Source: Microbacterium sp. SYP-A9085 (lineage in GTDB: Bacteria; Actinomycetota; Actinomycetes; Actinomycetales; Microbacteriaceae). Taken from it: a stretch of 64,000 bases of DNA. The translations under genes and the position numbers were made by a program. Location: the NCBI RefSeq assembly GCF_009649635.1, contig NZ_WJII01000006.1, forward strand, positions 155,903-219,902. Reading direction: 5' to 3'. The notes below the pieces were generated by a model, which had not been told where the DNA came from, searched no databases, and was given only the letters and a program-made list of their open reading frames with translations. Below, piece after piece: positions 51,711-59,890 of the stretch. Position 1 is the stretch's first letter. Every line of letters starts with the position of its first letter.

Positions 51711-52295
51711 ATGAGTGATCTTCCAGACAAGGATCACAGCCGCGTGGTCAATCACACCCTTGCTCCCCCTGTCGGTACGTTCCAACTCGACCGGGTGCAT
51801 ACGTTCGTCGCGTTCCGCGCCCAGCACTTGGCCGTCGGACGCGTTCGCGGCCGGTTCGAAGATGTGACGGGCACCATCGTGGTGGCTGAGGACCTCACCC
51901 AGTCGACCGTGGAGGTGGAAATCGCGACCGCGTCGGTCACCACGCTGAATTCCGACCGCGATGCCGACATCCGCTCCGAGCATTACCTCGATGTCGCCCG
52001 GTGTCCCACGATCACATTCCGCAGCACTCGGGCTGCAGAGTCGACCTCGGGCACGTGGCTTGTCACCGGCGACTTCACTCTGCACGGAGTGACGAACCCC
52101 GTGCAGCTTCCGGTGGCCTTCGGAGGCCCCACCGCCGACGCCTACGGCATCAATCGGGTCGCGTTCCACACGGAGCCTTCGATCACCCGAAAGGACTACG
52201 GGCTCACCTTCGAACTGCTCAAGGAGGCAGGGACCCCGCTGGCGGGCAGAGACACCGCGATCCAGATCGACCCCCAGGCGATCCGGTCTCAATAG
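51711..52295 (+). CDS. YceI-family protein
   Basis: 194 residues from ATG 51711 with gaggagcg upstream. GTFQLDRVHTFVAFRAQHLAVGRVRGRF and VTGDFTLHGVTNPVQLPVAF are the family signature of this lipocalin-like fold, which binds polyisoprenoid chains. There is no signal peptide, as in most actinobacterial members. It may act in isoprenoid quinone handling or acid/osmotic stress. It is 54 bases upstream of the SnoaL-like gene and possibly in one operon with it. Confidence 0.88.
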   Translation: MSDLPDKDHSRVVNHTLAPPVGTFQLDRVHTFVAFRAQHLAVGRVRGRFEDVTGTIVVAEDLTQSTVEVEIATASVTTLNSDRDADIRSEHYLDVARCPTITFRSTRAAESTSGTWLVTGDFTLHGVTNPVQLPVAFGGPTADAYGINRVAFHTEPSITRKDYGLTFELLKEAGTPLAGRDTAIQIDPQAIRSQ

Positions 52296-52349
52296 ATCTT
52301 CCCGACCGCCGGCCGGAAAGAACGAATCCTCCGACGAAAGAAGCAGATC

Positions 52350-52697
52350 ATGTCTGACGAGAAGGTAGACGGCAACCTCCAAGGCATGGACGACCTCGAC
52401 TTCCAAGGCTGGAACGGCGCCGACTGGAACGGCGTCTTCGCCGCCCATCACACCGACGACGTGCTCGTGGACTGGAAAGGCCAGCCACCCACCCACGGCA
52501 TCCAGGAACACATCGACGCGATGAAGGCCTACGTCGAGTCGGCAGGCGGCACACCCCCGCAGATCATCGACCACCCCATCAAATTCGGCTCCGGGGACTG
52601 GACGTGCGTGATCGGCGAATTCGGAGGCGGAGGCCGCATGGTCACCGTCGCAAAGTGGGTCGACGGCGCGATCGCCGAGGAATACATCTGGTCCTGA
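52350..52697 (+). CDS. SnoaL/NTF2-like protein
   Basis: 115 residues. The cone-shaped NTF2-like pattern is present: FQGWNGADWNGVFAAHHTDDVLVDW, GIQEHIDAMKAYVES and TVAKWVDGAIAEEYIW. Members include polyketide cyclases and small-molecule isomerases; others have no enzyme role. The C-terminal third exists a second time as a broken copy at 48545-48664. ATG at 52350 has gaaagaag upstream. Confidence 0.8.
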   Translation: MSDEKVDGNLQGMDDLDFQGWNGADWNGVFAAHHTDDVLVDWKGQPPTHGIQEHIDAMKAYVESAGGTPPQIIDHPIKFGSGDWTCVIGEFGGGGRMVTVAKWVDGAIAEEYIWS

Positions 52698-52703
52698 GCG
52701 GCG

Positions 52704-53948
52704 ATGTCGCCCATGACTGCATCGGTTCTGGTGTCAGGCGACGTGTTCGACGGGACGTCGGGATCTCTGGCGGAGGGAACCGATGTCCTCGTGAGGGACG
52801 GTGTCATCGCCGAGATGGGACCGTCGGTGAGCCGGCCGGAGGGCGCCGAGGTCGTGGACCTTCGCGGCCATACAGTCAGTCCCGGATTCATCGACACCCA
52901 CGTACACCTCACCATGGACGCCGCTGGACTCGCCGCCCAGACGCTCGAGTCCATCGCGACCAAAGCGCTCACCGGCCTCGGACTCGCCCGAGAGTATCTC
53001 GATTACGGCTTCACGACTCTGCGGGACCTCGGCGCCATGGATCCCGAGTTCCCCACCGTAGACCTTCGCGACGCGCTCGCCGCCGGGATCGTCGAGGGGC
53101 CGCGACTCGTTGTGGCGGCGCACGTTCTCAGCTCAACGGCCGGTCACGGCGACCTGAGCGGCTTCTATCCCTCGCGCTGGGACCTGCCGGTGTCCGCCGT
53201 CGCCGACGGCGTCGCCAGGGTCCGGCAGCTCGTCCGGCGAGAGCACGCCTCGGGCACTGACTGGATCAAGACGGCCAATGCGGGCGGCTACTTCAGTACG
53301 GGTGATGATCCTGCCCGCGGCACCTGGTTCGACGACGAGATGCAGGCGGTCTGTGACACAGCCGCGTTGCTGGGCCTGCCCGTCGCCGTGCACACCGGCG
53401 GCGCCGACGCATGCAAGCAGGCCATTCGATCCGGCGCGAGGAGCCTCGAACACGCCTACCTGATCGACGGCGAGGGCCTCGACATGGCGACACGCGCGGG
53501 CGTCTACGTAGTGCCCACCATGCAGATGACCCTGGAGGACCTGGCTCAGCTCCACGCGGGCACCCTGCCCGATCAGGCAGTATGGAAGTTCCGTCGGGAC
53601 AGCGAGCAGATCATCGAAACGCAGCGGCTCATCGCGCGGAGCGACGTCGAGATCGCGTTCGGCACAGATTGTGGGATGTTCCCGTTCAGCCATGGGGTGC
53701 GCGAATTCCAGGCGATGGTGGACGCCGGCATTTCTCCGTTGCGGGCGCTGCGCGCGGCCACCTCAGTCGCCGCGAAGCTCCTGGGGCGAGCCGACATCGG
53801 CGCGCTCCGACCTGGCGCCTGCGCCGACATCGTCGCGATGCCGGGAAACCCGCTCGATGACATCGCCACCACCGAGCGAGTGGACTTCGTCATGCGGGCG
53901 GGCAGGATCTTCCGCCGGCCGGGGGACGGCACCGGGCACCCGCACTGA
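52704..53948 (+). CDS. Metal-dependent amidohydrolase (prolidase/imidazolonepropionase-like)
   Basis: 414 residues from ATG 52704 (ATG 52713 also possible). The strand-1 metal motif is PGFIDTHVHLTMD, the likely carboxylated-Lys strand is TDWIKTANAGGYFS, and SGARSLEHAYLID and AFGTDCGMFPFSHG hold the remaining His and the catalytic Asp. The usual HxH loop of strand 5 reads VAVHTGG, so one His is missing. The group hydrolyses Xaa-Pro, Xaa-Arg or cyclic amides. It starts 6 bases after the SnoaL-like gene, so co-transcription is likely. Confidence 0.87.
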   Translation: MSPMTASVLVSGDVFDGTSGSLAEGTDVLVRDGVIAEMGPSVSRPEGAEVVDLRGHTVSPGFIDTHVHLTMDAAGLAAQTLESIATKALTGLGLAREYLDYGFTTLRDLGAMDPEFPTVDLRDALAAGIVEGPRLVVAAHVLSSTAGHGDLSGFYPSRWDLPVSAVADGVARVRQLVRREHASGTDWIKTANAGGYFSTGDDPARGTWFDDEMQAVCDTAALLGLPVAVHTGGADACKQAIRSGARSLEHAYLIDGEGLDMATRAGVYVVPTMQMTLEDLAQLHAGTLPDQAVWKFRRDSEQIIETQRLIARSDVEIAFGTDCGMFPFSHGVREFQAMVDAGISPLRALRAATSVAAKLLGRADIGALRPGACADIVAMPGNPLDDIATTERVDFVMRAGRIFRRPGDGTGHPH

Positions 53949-54063
53949 CCAGGGAGCACCGATCGGCGGTTCATTCCGGGAGTCAGCACGCGCCTCCTCC
54001 CGTTATGGCCTTGCGACCGGGGCATTCCAAATTGTGCCCCGAGCATACTTTCCGTCGGATGAA

Positions 54064-54107
54064 GAAGGCCCCGACATCCACGGAATCACGCGGGAGTCGG
54101 GACCTTC
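54064..54107. terminator. Hairpin next to the tRNA-Ser repeat
   Basis: Arms GAAGGCCCCGAC (54064-54075) and GTCGGGACCTTC (54096-54107), one mismatch, loop of 20 bases. It lies directly beyond the duplicated tRNA end, where the terminator of tRNA-Ser would have been before insertion of the island. Confidence 0.4.
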
Positions 54108-54112
54108 GAGGC

Positions 54113-54136
54113 TGGCAGTGACGGTGGGATTTGAAC
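54113..54136 (-). repeat. Attachment-site repeat (copy of tRNA-Ser 3' end)
   Basis: 24 bases match the 3' end of tRNA-Ser(CGA) at 57584-57607 in 23 positions and the same orientation; the single change is A for G at 54117. It covers CCA, the discriminator, the acceptor strand and part of the T arm. The rest of the tRNA is absent, as expected for the distal att site of an element that integrated into the tRNA gene. Confidence 0.7.
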
Positions 54137-54623
54137 TCTTATCCCTGACGGCCGTTGGCGAAGACCTACCCGGTCTCGCCTTGATTTGCCGCGGTTCGCG
54201 CATGTTCCGGACGCTGCTCGCGGATGATGGATGTCATCCAGATCTTCTCAAGTTCCCCTCACAGATTCGGCGATCGTCGCGTAAATGCTCGGACGCAAGA
54301 ACTCGAGCGCAGCGCGCTCGTCGGTCCAGCCGCGCGGTCTCAGGCGCGGAGGACTTCGGTCCCGCGGTCGAAGACTGCGTGAAGAAGTACATCTCACTGC
54401 GCGGGCATCTGCAGCACACCGCAACCCGTCACGACCGCATCTGGGTCGCCCGCGGATGGAAGTCGCCGCACGGTTCCTTGCCCGCCGACATAAGCGAGCC
54501 GCAAGGACAAGGACACCGGCACGGTCACCCTCCCCCGCATTTCCGGCGCGAAACCGGAGAAATACTCCACAAAATTTCCACTTAAATGTCCAAGTGGGAA
54601 TTACAGAGGGTAAACTTGCAGTT
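54137..54623. other. Non-coding stretch inside the island
   Basis: No intact gene is recognised. One minus-strand frame ends with ERAALEFLRPSIYATIAESV at about 54255, which looks like a protein C-terminus but has no recognisable family. The last 60 bases before the Fic gene are AT-rich and probably hold its promoter. Confidence 0.4.
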
Positions 54624-55838
54624 ATGACTGACGATCGCGTCTCCTCCTGGCCGCCCCACGGCGTCGAGACCCTGCCATGGCAGCAGCAGGTCCGCGGCGG
54701 CATCCGCGAGGACCGGATGATGCGCTCCGTCGACGCAACCATCCCGTCGTTCATCCGCGAGCTCGACTACATGCCGCCGCTTCCGGTGATGCTCGACACG
54801 GAGAAGGCGCTGCTCGCGGTCGCCCAGGCCGACACGGACGCCGAGGGTCACTCTGCCGCTCTGAGCCGCTTCATGGTCCGCTCCGAGTCCGCCGCATCGT
54901 CCAAGATCGAACGGATCAACGCGTCCGCCCGCGACTACGCCAAGGCCCTCGCGGGCAACAAGAGCAACACGTCGGCCACCAGCATGGTCGCCGCCTCCGC
55001 GGCCCTCCACGAGTTGATCACCACCGTCGGCGAGACCGGACACTTCGACCTCGACTCGCTCAAGAGCGCCCACCGTGCGCTCATGGCCGACGACCCGATG
55101 GAAGCGGACTACGCCGGACGGCCGCGCGACATGCAGAACTGGATCGGCGGCAGCGACCACTCCCCGCGCGGCGCCCTCCACGTCCCCCCTGCGCCCGAGC
55201 GAGTCGAAGAACTCATGGACGACCTGATCGCCTACCTGAACCGGGACGACGTTCCCGTGATGACGCAGGCTGCGATCGGTCACGCCCAGTTCGAGTCCAT
55301 CCATGCCTTCACCGACGGCAATGGCCGCATCGGCCGCGCCCTCGTCGCCGCCGTACTGCGTCGCCGGGGCGTTACACGCAACGCCGTCATTCCCCTCGCC
55401 AGCGGCCTGCTCGCCAGGCGCGACGACTACTTCGCCGCGCTCGGCCTCTACCGCCAAGGCGATCCGGCCCCGCTCATCCGCCTGTTCGCCCAGTCCGCCC
55501 GCGCGGCCGCCGAATGCTCCCGCGACACCATCGCCCGCTTGAAGGCGATGCCCGAGGAATGGGCAGTCGAGCTGAAGCCGCGTGCAGGATCCGCTGCGGC
55601 CGCCCTCATCCAGGCGTTCTACGACCACCCCGTCATGCGAGCCGACGACATCGAAGTCGTCGCCGCCTCCACCACGGCCGGCTACCGTGCGATCGATCAG
55701 CTCGTCGACGCCGGCTTAATCGAGGAGATCACCGGCCGCAAGAAGGACCGCGTCTGGGCGGCATCCGAAGTGATGGCCGAGCTCGACGATCTCGACCGCC
55801 GAATCCAGGCGGCCATGGACGAAGGGAACCACAACTGA
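54624..55838 (+). CDS. Fic-domain AMPylator with N-terminal inhibitory helix
   Basis: 404 residues from ATG 54624. The catalytic Fic motif HAFTDGNGRIGR starts at His227. The inhibitory motif SxxxE is visible at SSKIE (Glu96), so this is a class II self-inhibited Fic enzyme. A C-terminal winged-helix region (about 325-395, VVAASTTAGYRAIDQLVDAGLIEEI) is common in this group. Fic enzymes transfer AMP to Ser/Thr/Tyr hydroxyls of target proteins. The stop overlaps the DUF1643 gene. The pair is the main cargo of the tRNA-Ser island. Confidence 0.9.
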   Translation: MTDDRVSSWPPHGVETLPWQQQVRGGIREDRMMRSVDATIPSFIRELDYMPPLPVMLDTEKALLAVAQADTDAEGHSAALSRFMVRSESAASSKIERINASARDYAKALAGNKSNTSATSMVAASAALHELITTVGETGHFDLDSLKSAHRALMADDPMEADYAGRPRDMQNWIGGSDHSPRGALHVPPAPERVEELMDDLIAYLNRDDVPVMTQAAIGHAQFESIHAFTDGNGRIGRALVAAVLRRRGVTRNAVIPLASGLLARRDDYFAALGLYRQGDPAPLIRLFAQSARAAAECSRDTIARLKAMPEEWAVELKPRAGSAAAALIQAFYDHPVMRADDIEVVAASTTAGYRAIDQLVDAGLIEEITGRKKDRVWAASEVMAELDDLDRRIQAAMDEGNHN

Positions 55839-56353
55839 TGCTCGTCGAGTGGATCTGGGAGAAGACGCCAGACGGCACCAGCCGATTCGTGCTGGGCACC
55901 GTGGGCGAGAACCCGCTGGTCTGCTTCGGCATCAACCCGTCGACGGCAGTCCCCGGTGACCTCGACCCCACGGTGACCCGCGTGAGCAAGCACGCCGCCC
56001 GCAAGGGTCACGACTCGTGGACCATGTTCAACGTCTACCCCCAGATCTCGACCGACCCAAAGGGGATGCACCTCGAGCTCGACCCCGGACTCAAGAAGCT
56101 GAACGAGAGGCACATCGCCGAGCACATCGACGGGCGGCCGCTGACGATCCTGGCCGCCTGGGGTACCCTCGTCGGCTCCCGCCCGTACCTGCGCAGGCTC
56201 GCGCGCGACATCGTCACCCTGCCTGAGCTCGCGAACTGCACCTGGGTCTCGTTGGGCGCGCTCACCAAGGACGGGCACCCGAGGCACCCGCTGTACGTGA
56301 ATGGCGACACTCCCTTCGTTCCGTTCAACGTCGTCGCATACACCACCAACTGA
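55838..56353 (+). CDS. DUF1643-family protein
   Basis: 171 residues; ATG overlaps the Fic stop (TGATG). The family pattern is LVCFGINPSTA, DPTVTRV, WTMFNVYPQ, AAWGT, and WVSLGALTKDGHPRHPLY. DUF1643 proteins are common on phages, plasmids and islands, with no proven role; the fold suggests a uracil-DNA-glycosylase relative. Coupling to Fic suggests a joint function or shared control. A strong terminator follows 19 bases after the stop. Confidence 0.87.
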   Translation: MLVEWIWEKTPDGTSRFVLGTVGENPLVCFGINPSTAVPGDLDPTVTRVSKHAARKGHDSWTMFNVYPQISTDPKGMHLELDPGLKKLNERHIAEHIDGRPLTILAAWGTLVGSRPYLRRLARDIVTLPELANCTWVSLGALTKDGHPRHPLYVNGDTPFVPFNVVAYTTN

Positions 56354-56372
56354 CGACTCCCCGAACTTCATC

Positions 56373-56402
56373 AAACCCCCGCAGCTCCGTCTGCGGGGGT
56401 TT
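56373..56402 (+). terminator. Rho-independent terminator of the Fic-DUF1643 operon
   Basis: A perfect 12-bp stem AAACCCCCGCAG / CTGCGGGGGTTT with a 6-base loop and TTTGTTCTTT following. Being flanked by A and T runs, it can act in both directions. Confidence 0.85.
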
Positions 56403-56706
56403 GTTCTTTCCTCACCCTCTCCGCGCCTAGCGCACCAGCGCCCAATCGGTCACCGCGCGCGGTTCCGACGCGCGCCCGCCGCAGGGTGACAGGAGAGGCC
56501 CCCGAGGACGGCTGCCTCGATCGCGGCGGCACGCGCATAGGGGGCTCACGATGACCGAGACCAACCAGAACGAACCGAGTCCACCGGTCGCCGCCTGAAG
56601 GTCCTCCTCGAGAAGGCCATCGCCGCGTACCGAGTCGTGCACCCCTACCTCGGGCCGTGCGCTTCGCGTACCACCAGTGGAAGTACGCCGTCGAAGCGGG
56701 CCTGCT

Positions 56707-57231
56707 GTGACCGGCGGCGCAGAGGCGCCGAGGCCGCCGCCGCTGTGGTCGCGGCCGCCGCCGACGTCGCGCCCGCAGTGGTGGCCGACGTCGTCGCCGC
56801 GGTGGTGGCCGTCGTCGTCGCCGACGCCGTCGAGGTGGTCGCGGTCGAGTCACTCGACGTCGAGTGCGCGTCGGCGCGTCGTCGTCCCGGCGTACGTTCA
56901 CCGGCGCGTGCTCCTCTTCATGGTCATCGCGCTGCTCACGATCGCGCTCGTGATCATGATGACGAGGCGGAGCCGTTCGTCGGAGCGATCAGCTCCGCGA
57001 AGTTGTTCAACGCCGCACGGACAACCGAAGCCGCCACCGCGAGCTCGCTCTCCCGAGTCACCCGTGCCGGGGATCGGTCACCCAGGTGCTGGTCGGGCGC
57101 CCAGAGTCGAGGCTCGCAAGCTGCAAGATCCTCCGACCTGGGCAGGTGCACTCGGGGTTCCCGCCGGTCAACGCCATCGACACTTCGACGAGCCAGATGC
57201 GGACCTGGGGTGGGTCAGTTACCCCCGGTAG
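56707..57231 (+). CDS. Doubtful Pro/Trp-rich single-helix membrane protein
   Basis: A GTG at 56707 opens 174 codons. The first 60 residues are Pro/Ser/Trp/Arg-rich, then one convincing membrane helix (VLLFMVIALLTIALVIMM) bordered by Arg on both sides, then a biased tail. The DNA consists of GTCGCC-like short repeats, and other frames give Ala/Val-rich nonsense, so the ORF may be accidental. Apart from this I see nothing coding between 56403 and 57367. Confidence 0.25.
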   Translation: MTGGAEAPRPPPLWSRPPPTSRPQWWPTSSPRWWPSSSPTPSRWSRSSHSTSSARRRVVVPAYVHRRVLLFMVIALLTIALVIMMTRRSRSSERSAPRSCSTPHGQPKPPPRARSPESPVPGIGHPGAGRAPRVEARKLQDPPTWAGALGVPAGQRHRHFDEPDADLGWVSYPR

Positions 57232-57367
57232 GTACACGACGTAGGCCGCGGGATGGCCGTAAGTCCGCGCAATTCCGCGCCTCGAGGGCAACAGGTTCGG
57301 CGCGCAAGTGGCTACAAACAAGCCGACGTTCTTCTCAAATCTTGTCAAACGGCCTTCGCGCCAACGA

Positions 57368-57394
57368 GAAAACTCCTGCTCAGCAGGGGTTTTC
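57368..57394. terminator. Bidirectional terminator-like hairpin
   Basis: GAAAACTCCTGC / GCAGGGGTTTTC, 12-bp stem with one mismatch and a 3-base loop, with A and T runs at its feet. It may be the terminator of the leftward tRNA-Ser transcript, separated from it by the IS481 remnant. Confidence 0.65.
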
Positions 57395-57410
57395 ATGGCG
57401 GTGATGGTGG

Positions 57411-57578
57411 TGTCCGGTTTCAGGACATCGTGAACGGGTGTCTCGGGCCATCGTGAACGGGGCGGTTGAGTCGGGCGGGGTGTCTCGGGACATGGTGAAC
57501 GGTGGCCAAGTACGAGGTGCTGATCAAAGCCGTCGCCGTCCAGAAGCTGGGTTCAACCGTTCACGATGTCCCGAGACA
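57411..57578 (+). mobile_element. Miniature IS481-derived remnant with nested terminal repeats
   Basis: The left end holds three related units: TGTCCGGTTTCAGGACATCG at 57411, TGTCTCGGGCCATCGTGAAC at 57439 and TGTCTCGGGACATGGTGAAC at 57481. The right end at 57556-57578 is the inverse of the third unit, 22 of 23 matching. Between them only the transposase start survives (GTG 57502, MAKYEVLIKAVAVQKLGS). Full IS481 elements carry such stacked end repeats. It is not autonomous; movement by a full-length relative is conceivable. Confidence 0.65.
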
Positions 57579-57583
57579 TCACA

Positions 57584-57674
57584 TGGCGGTGACGGTGGGA
57601 TTTGAACCCACGGTAGGGGGTTACCCTACACAACTTTTCGAGAGTTGCACCTTCGGCCGCTCGGACACGTCACC
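57584..57674 (-). tRNA. tRNA-Ser (anticodon CGA)
   Basis: A 91-base class II tRNA with encoded CCA. The acceptor stem GGTGACG pairs with CGTCACC, then discriminator G and CCA. The anticodon arm is CAACT-CTCGAAA-AGTTG, giving CGA (codon UCG). It has a long variable arm and the T arm GTGGG-TTCAAAT-CCCAC. Its 3' end is repeated at 54113-54136, so it has served as an integration site. Confidence 0.95.
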
Positions 57675-57869
57675 GCCGACAAGTTTACGGTACGGGCCGC
57701 GCCGCCGCGAATCACGCGAAGCAAGCGTCACGCCTGCGCGACCTCGAGGGTGCAACTGGCGGACGAGGGTATGGGAAAATCCCACATCCTCGGCGACCGG
57801 CTGTACCTTCGCAGTCAGGGCCCGGGCGCGGGGCCGGGGATGTCGCAGGGGCGGCATAGCCTGAGGAGC

Positions 57870-59240
57870 ATGGCCACGAAGCGTCCCACCGCATCCCCCT
57901 ACCGCTGCACGGAGTGCGGGTGGACGACGCTGAAGTGGGTCGGCCGCTGCGGCGAGTGCCAGCAGTGGGGCACCGTTGTGGAATCCACCGAATCCGCCGG
58001 GATCGCACCCCGCAGGGTCACCGCCATCGCGCCCGCCGTCGGCCGCAGCGCCCGCCCGATCACGATGATCGACACCACGTCGACCCCGCGGCGTACGAGT
58101 GGCATCGCCGAGTTCGACCGGGTCCTCGGCGGCGGCGTCGTCCCGGGCGCCGCGATCCTACTGTCCGGTGAGCCGGGCGTCGGCAAGTCCACGCTCCTGC
58201 TCGAAGTGGCCGCACAATCCGCCCGCGCCGGGCGCCGCGTTCTCTACGCGAGCGGCGAGGAGTCGGCGGCCCAGGTGCGCCTGCGCGCCGAGCGAACCGG
58301 CGCCCTGCACGACGAGCTGTTCCTCGCCAACGAGACCGACCTCGCGACGATCCTCGGCCACGTCGACGAGGTTGAGCCCGACCTGCTCATCGTCGACTCC
58401 GTGCAGACGGTGTCATCCAGCCTGTCCGACGGCCTCGCCGGGCACCCCAGCCAGGTCCGCGAGGTGGCCGCCACCCTCATCCGGGTCGCGAAGGAGCGCG
58501 CACTGCCCATCGTCTTCGTCGGCCACGTCACGAAGGACGGATCGATCGCCGGCCCGCGCATCCTCGAGCACCTCGTCGACGTCGTCTGCCACTTCGAGGG
58601 CGACCGGCAGACCTCGCTGCGCTTCCTGCGCACGCTGAAGAACCGCTTCGGACCGACCGACGAGGTGGGATGCTTCGATATGACCGGGGCAGGGATCGAA
58701 GAAGTCCCGGACCCGAGCCGGCTGTTCCTCGGCAGTGGGCGACCGGTCGCCGGCACCTGCATCACTATCGCCCTGGAGGGCCGGCGCGCGCTCCCGGTGG
58801 AGGTCCAGGCCCTCACGGTGCCCGCGTCCGGGCCGAACCCTCGGCGGGTCGTCAGCGGGGTGGACTCTCCGCGCGTGGCGATGATCATCGCGCTGCTGGA
58901 GAAGCGCGCACACGTCGACGTGTCCAAGGACGACGTCTACGTGTCCACGGTCGGCGGGGTACGGCTGGTCGAGCCCGGCGCCGACCTCGCCATCGCGATA
59001 GCGATCGCCACCGCCAAGAGCGAGCGCGCGGTCCGCCACGACGTCGCCGCGATCGGGGAGCTGAGCCTGTCGGGTGAGATCCGCCCCGTCACGCAGGCCG
59101 CACAGCGCCGGCACGAGGCATCCCGGCTCGGCTACAAGACCGTCATCGACGAGCGCACGTCATCGATCGGCAGCGCCCTCCAGCTCGTGAAGGCGACGGC
59201 GATGGCCCCGGCGGCGGAAGGCGACATCCCGGAGTTCTGA
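57870..59240 (+). CDS. radA: DNA repair protein RadA
   Basis: 456 residues from ATG 57870 with tgaggagc upstream; the frame is open across the tRNA but that part is not used. Zinc finger Cys13, Cys16, Cys27, Cys30; RecA-like ATPase with Walker A GEPGVGKST; the RadA-specific KNRFGPTDEVG motif; and a C-terminal Lon-like domain (LSLSGEIRPVTQAAQRR). RadA drives branch migration during recombinational repair and transformation. It is a conserved core gene that marks the end of the accessory region. Confidence 0.97.
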   Translation: MATKRPTASPYRCTECGWTTLKWVGRCGECQQWGTVVESTESAGIAPRRVTAIAPAVGRSARPITMIDTTSTPRRTSGIAEFDRVLGGGVVPGAAILLSGEPGVGKSTLLLEVAAQSARAGRRVLYASGEESAAQVRLRAERTGALHDELFLANETDLATILGHVDEVEPDLLIVDSVQTVSSSLSDGLAGHPSQVREVAATLIRVAKERALPIVFVGHVTKDGSIAGPRILEHLVDVVCHFEGDRQTSLRFLRTLKNRFGPTDEVGCFDMTGAGIEEVPDPSRLFLGSGRPVAGTCITIALEGRRALPVEVQALTVPASGPNPRRVVSGVDSPRVAMIIALLEKRAHVDVSKDDVYVSTVGGVRLVEPGADLAIAIAIATAKSERAVRHDVAAIGELSLSGEIRPVTQAAQRRHEASRLGYKTVIDERTSSIGSALQLVKATAMAPAAEGDIPEF

Positions 59241-59242
59241 GG

Positions 59243-59647
59243 TCACGCGTCCAGTGCCGCCACGAGATCGGCCGGCGTGGCCTGTAGCGGATGCGGCCCG
59301 GCGATGTCGAAGAACACCGTCGTGATCTCGTCGGCATGCGCGGCCAGGAACGCCCGCAGCCACGCGGGCGAGTGCAGCCCCACGGCCGGCGGCAGCGTCG
59401 CCGGCTTGTTCACGGCATCGCTGAAAAGGAGGAGCGCGACATCCCCCGTGCCCGGGTCGCGGAACGTCCACACCTCGCCGCTGTCGCGGGGGTCGTCCCG
59501 TGCACCCGGACGCATCAGCGGCACCACGGTCGGCCCGTGGCGCAGCGCGAAAGCGACGGCGGCCATGTCCTGAGTCTGGAGGGCGTCGGCGAGCTGCGTG
59601 TTGCGGAACTCCAGCTGCTTGCGGGGACGCTTCTTGCCGGATGCCAT
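59243..59647 (-). CDS. SseB-like conserved protein
   Basis: 134 residues from ATG 59647 (MASGKKRPRKQLEF); an upstream ATG at 59707 adds a low-complexity stretch. The pattern TQDMAAVAFALRHGPTVVPL, DVALLLFSDAVNKPATL and ITTVFFDIAGPHPLQATPAD is like the SseB N-terminal domain, with repeated loading of strands ending in Asp-Pro. Function unknown. It is convergent with radA, separated by two bases. Confidence 0.65.
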   Translation of the reverse strand: MASGKKRPRKQLEFRNTQLADALQTQDMAAVAFALRHGPTVVPLMRPGARDDPRDSGEVWTFRDPGTGDVALLLFSDAVNKPATLPPAVGLHSPAWLRAFLAAHADEITTVFFDIAGPHPLQATPADLVAALDA

Positions 59648-59865
59648 CGCTCCAGCGTAACCGAGCGGCATCCCGCGGGCAGAAGAGGGCCCCCTCGAAT
59701 CGCTCATTGGGGACTGGACGACTCGAGAGGGCCCGAAACGCCGTGCCTACGGTCCGAGACCCGCTGGGGACAGGTCACTCGCTGCTGGGGACAGCTTCAC
59801 CGCTCGATGGCACAGCGTATGCCTCTCAGTGTAGGGGAATGGGTCCCGCACACGATGTCCCCCTT

Positions 59866-59885
59866 TCGGGGGACAGGGCCGTGGC
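59866..59885 (-). terminator. Hairpin downstream of the anchored-protein gene
   Basis: TGTCCCCC, TTTC, GGGGGACA: a perfect 8-bp stem 5 bases beyond the stop of the minus-strand gene. No U-run follows. It is probably a terminator. Confidence 0.45.
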
Positions 59886-59890
59886 TGCAC

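Noticed and set aside
54285..54623. 113-residue N-terminal extension of the Fic protein
   Set aside because: Biased Arg-rich text that crosses an AT-rich promoter-like stretch; the ATG at 54624 gives the usual family start.
59686..59734. Long-loop hairpin GGGCCCCCTCGA / TCGAGAGGGCCC
   Set aside because: The 24-base loop and lack of a nearby stop codon in the right orientation make a terminator role weak.
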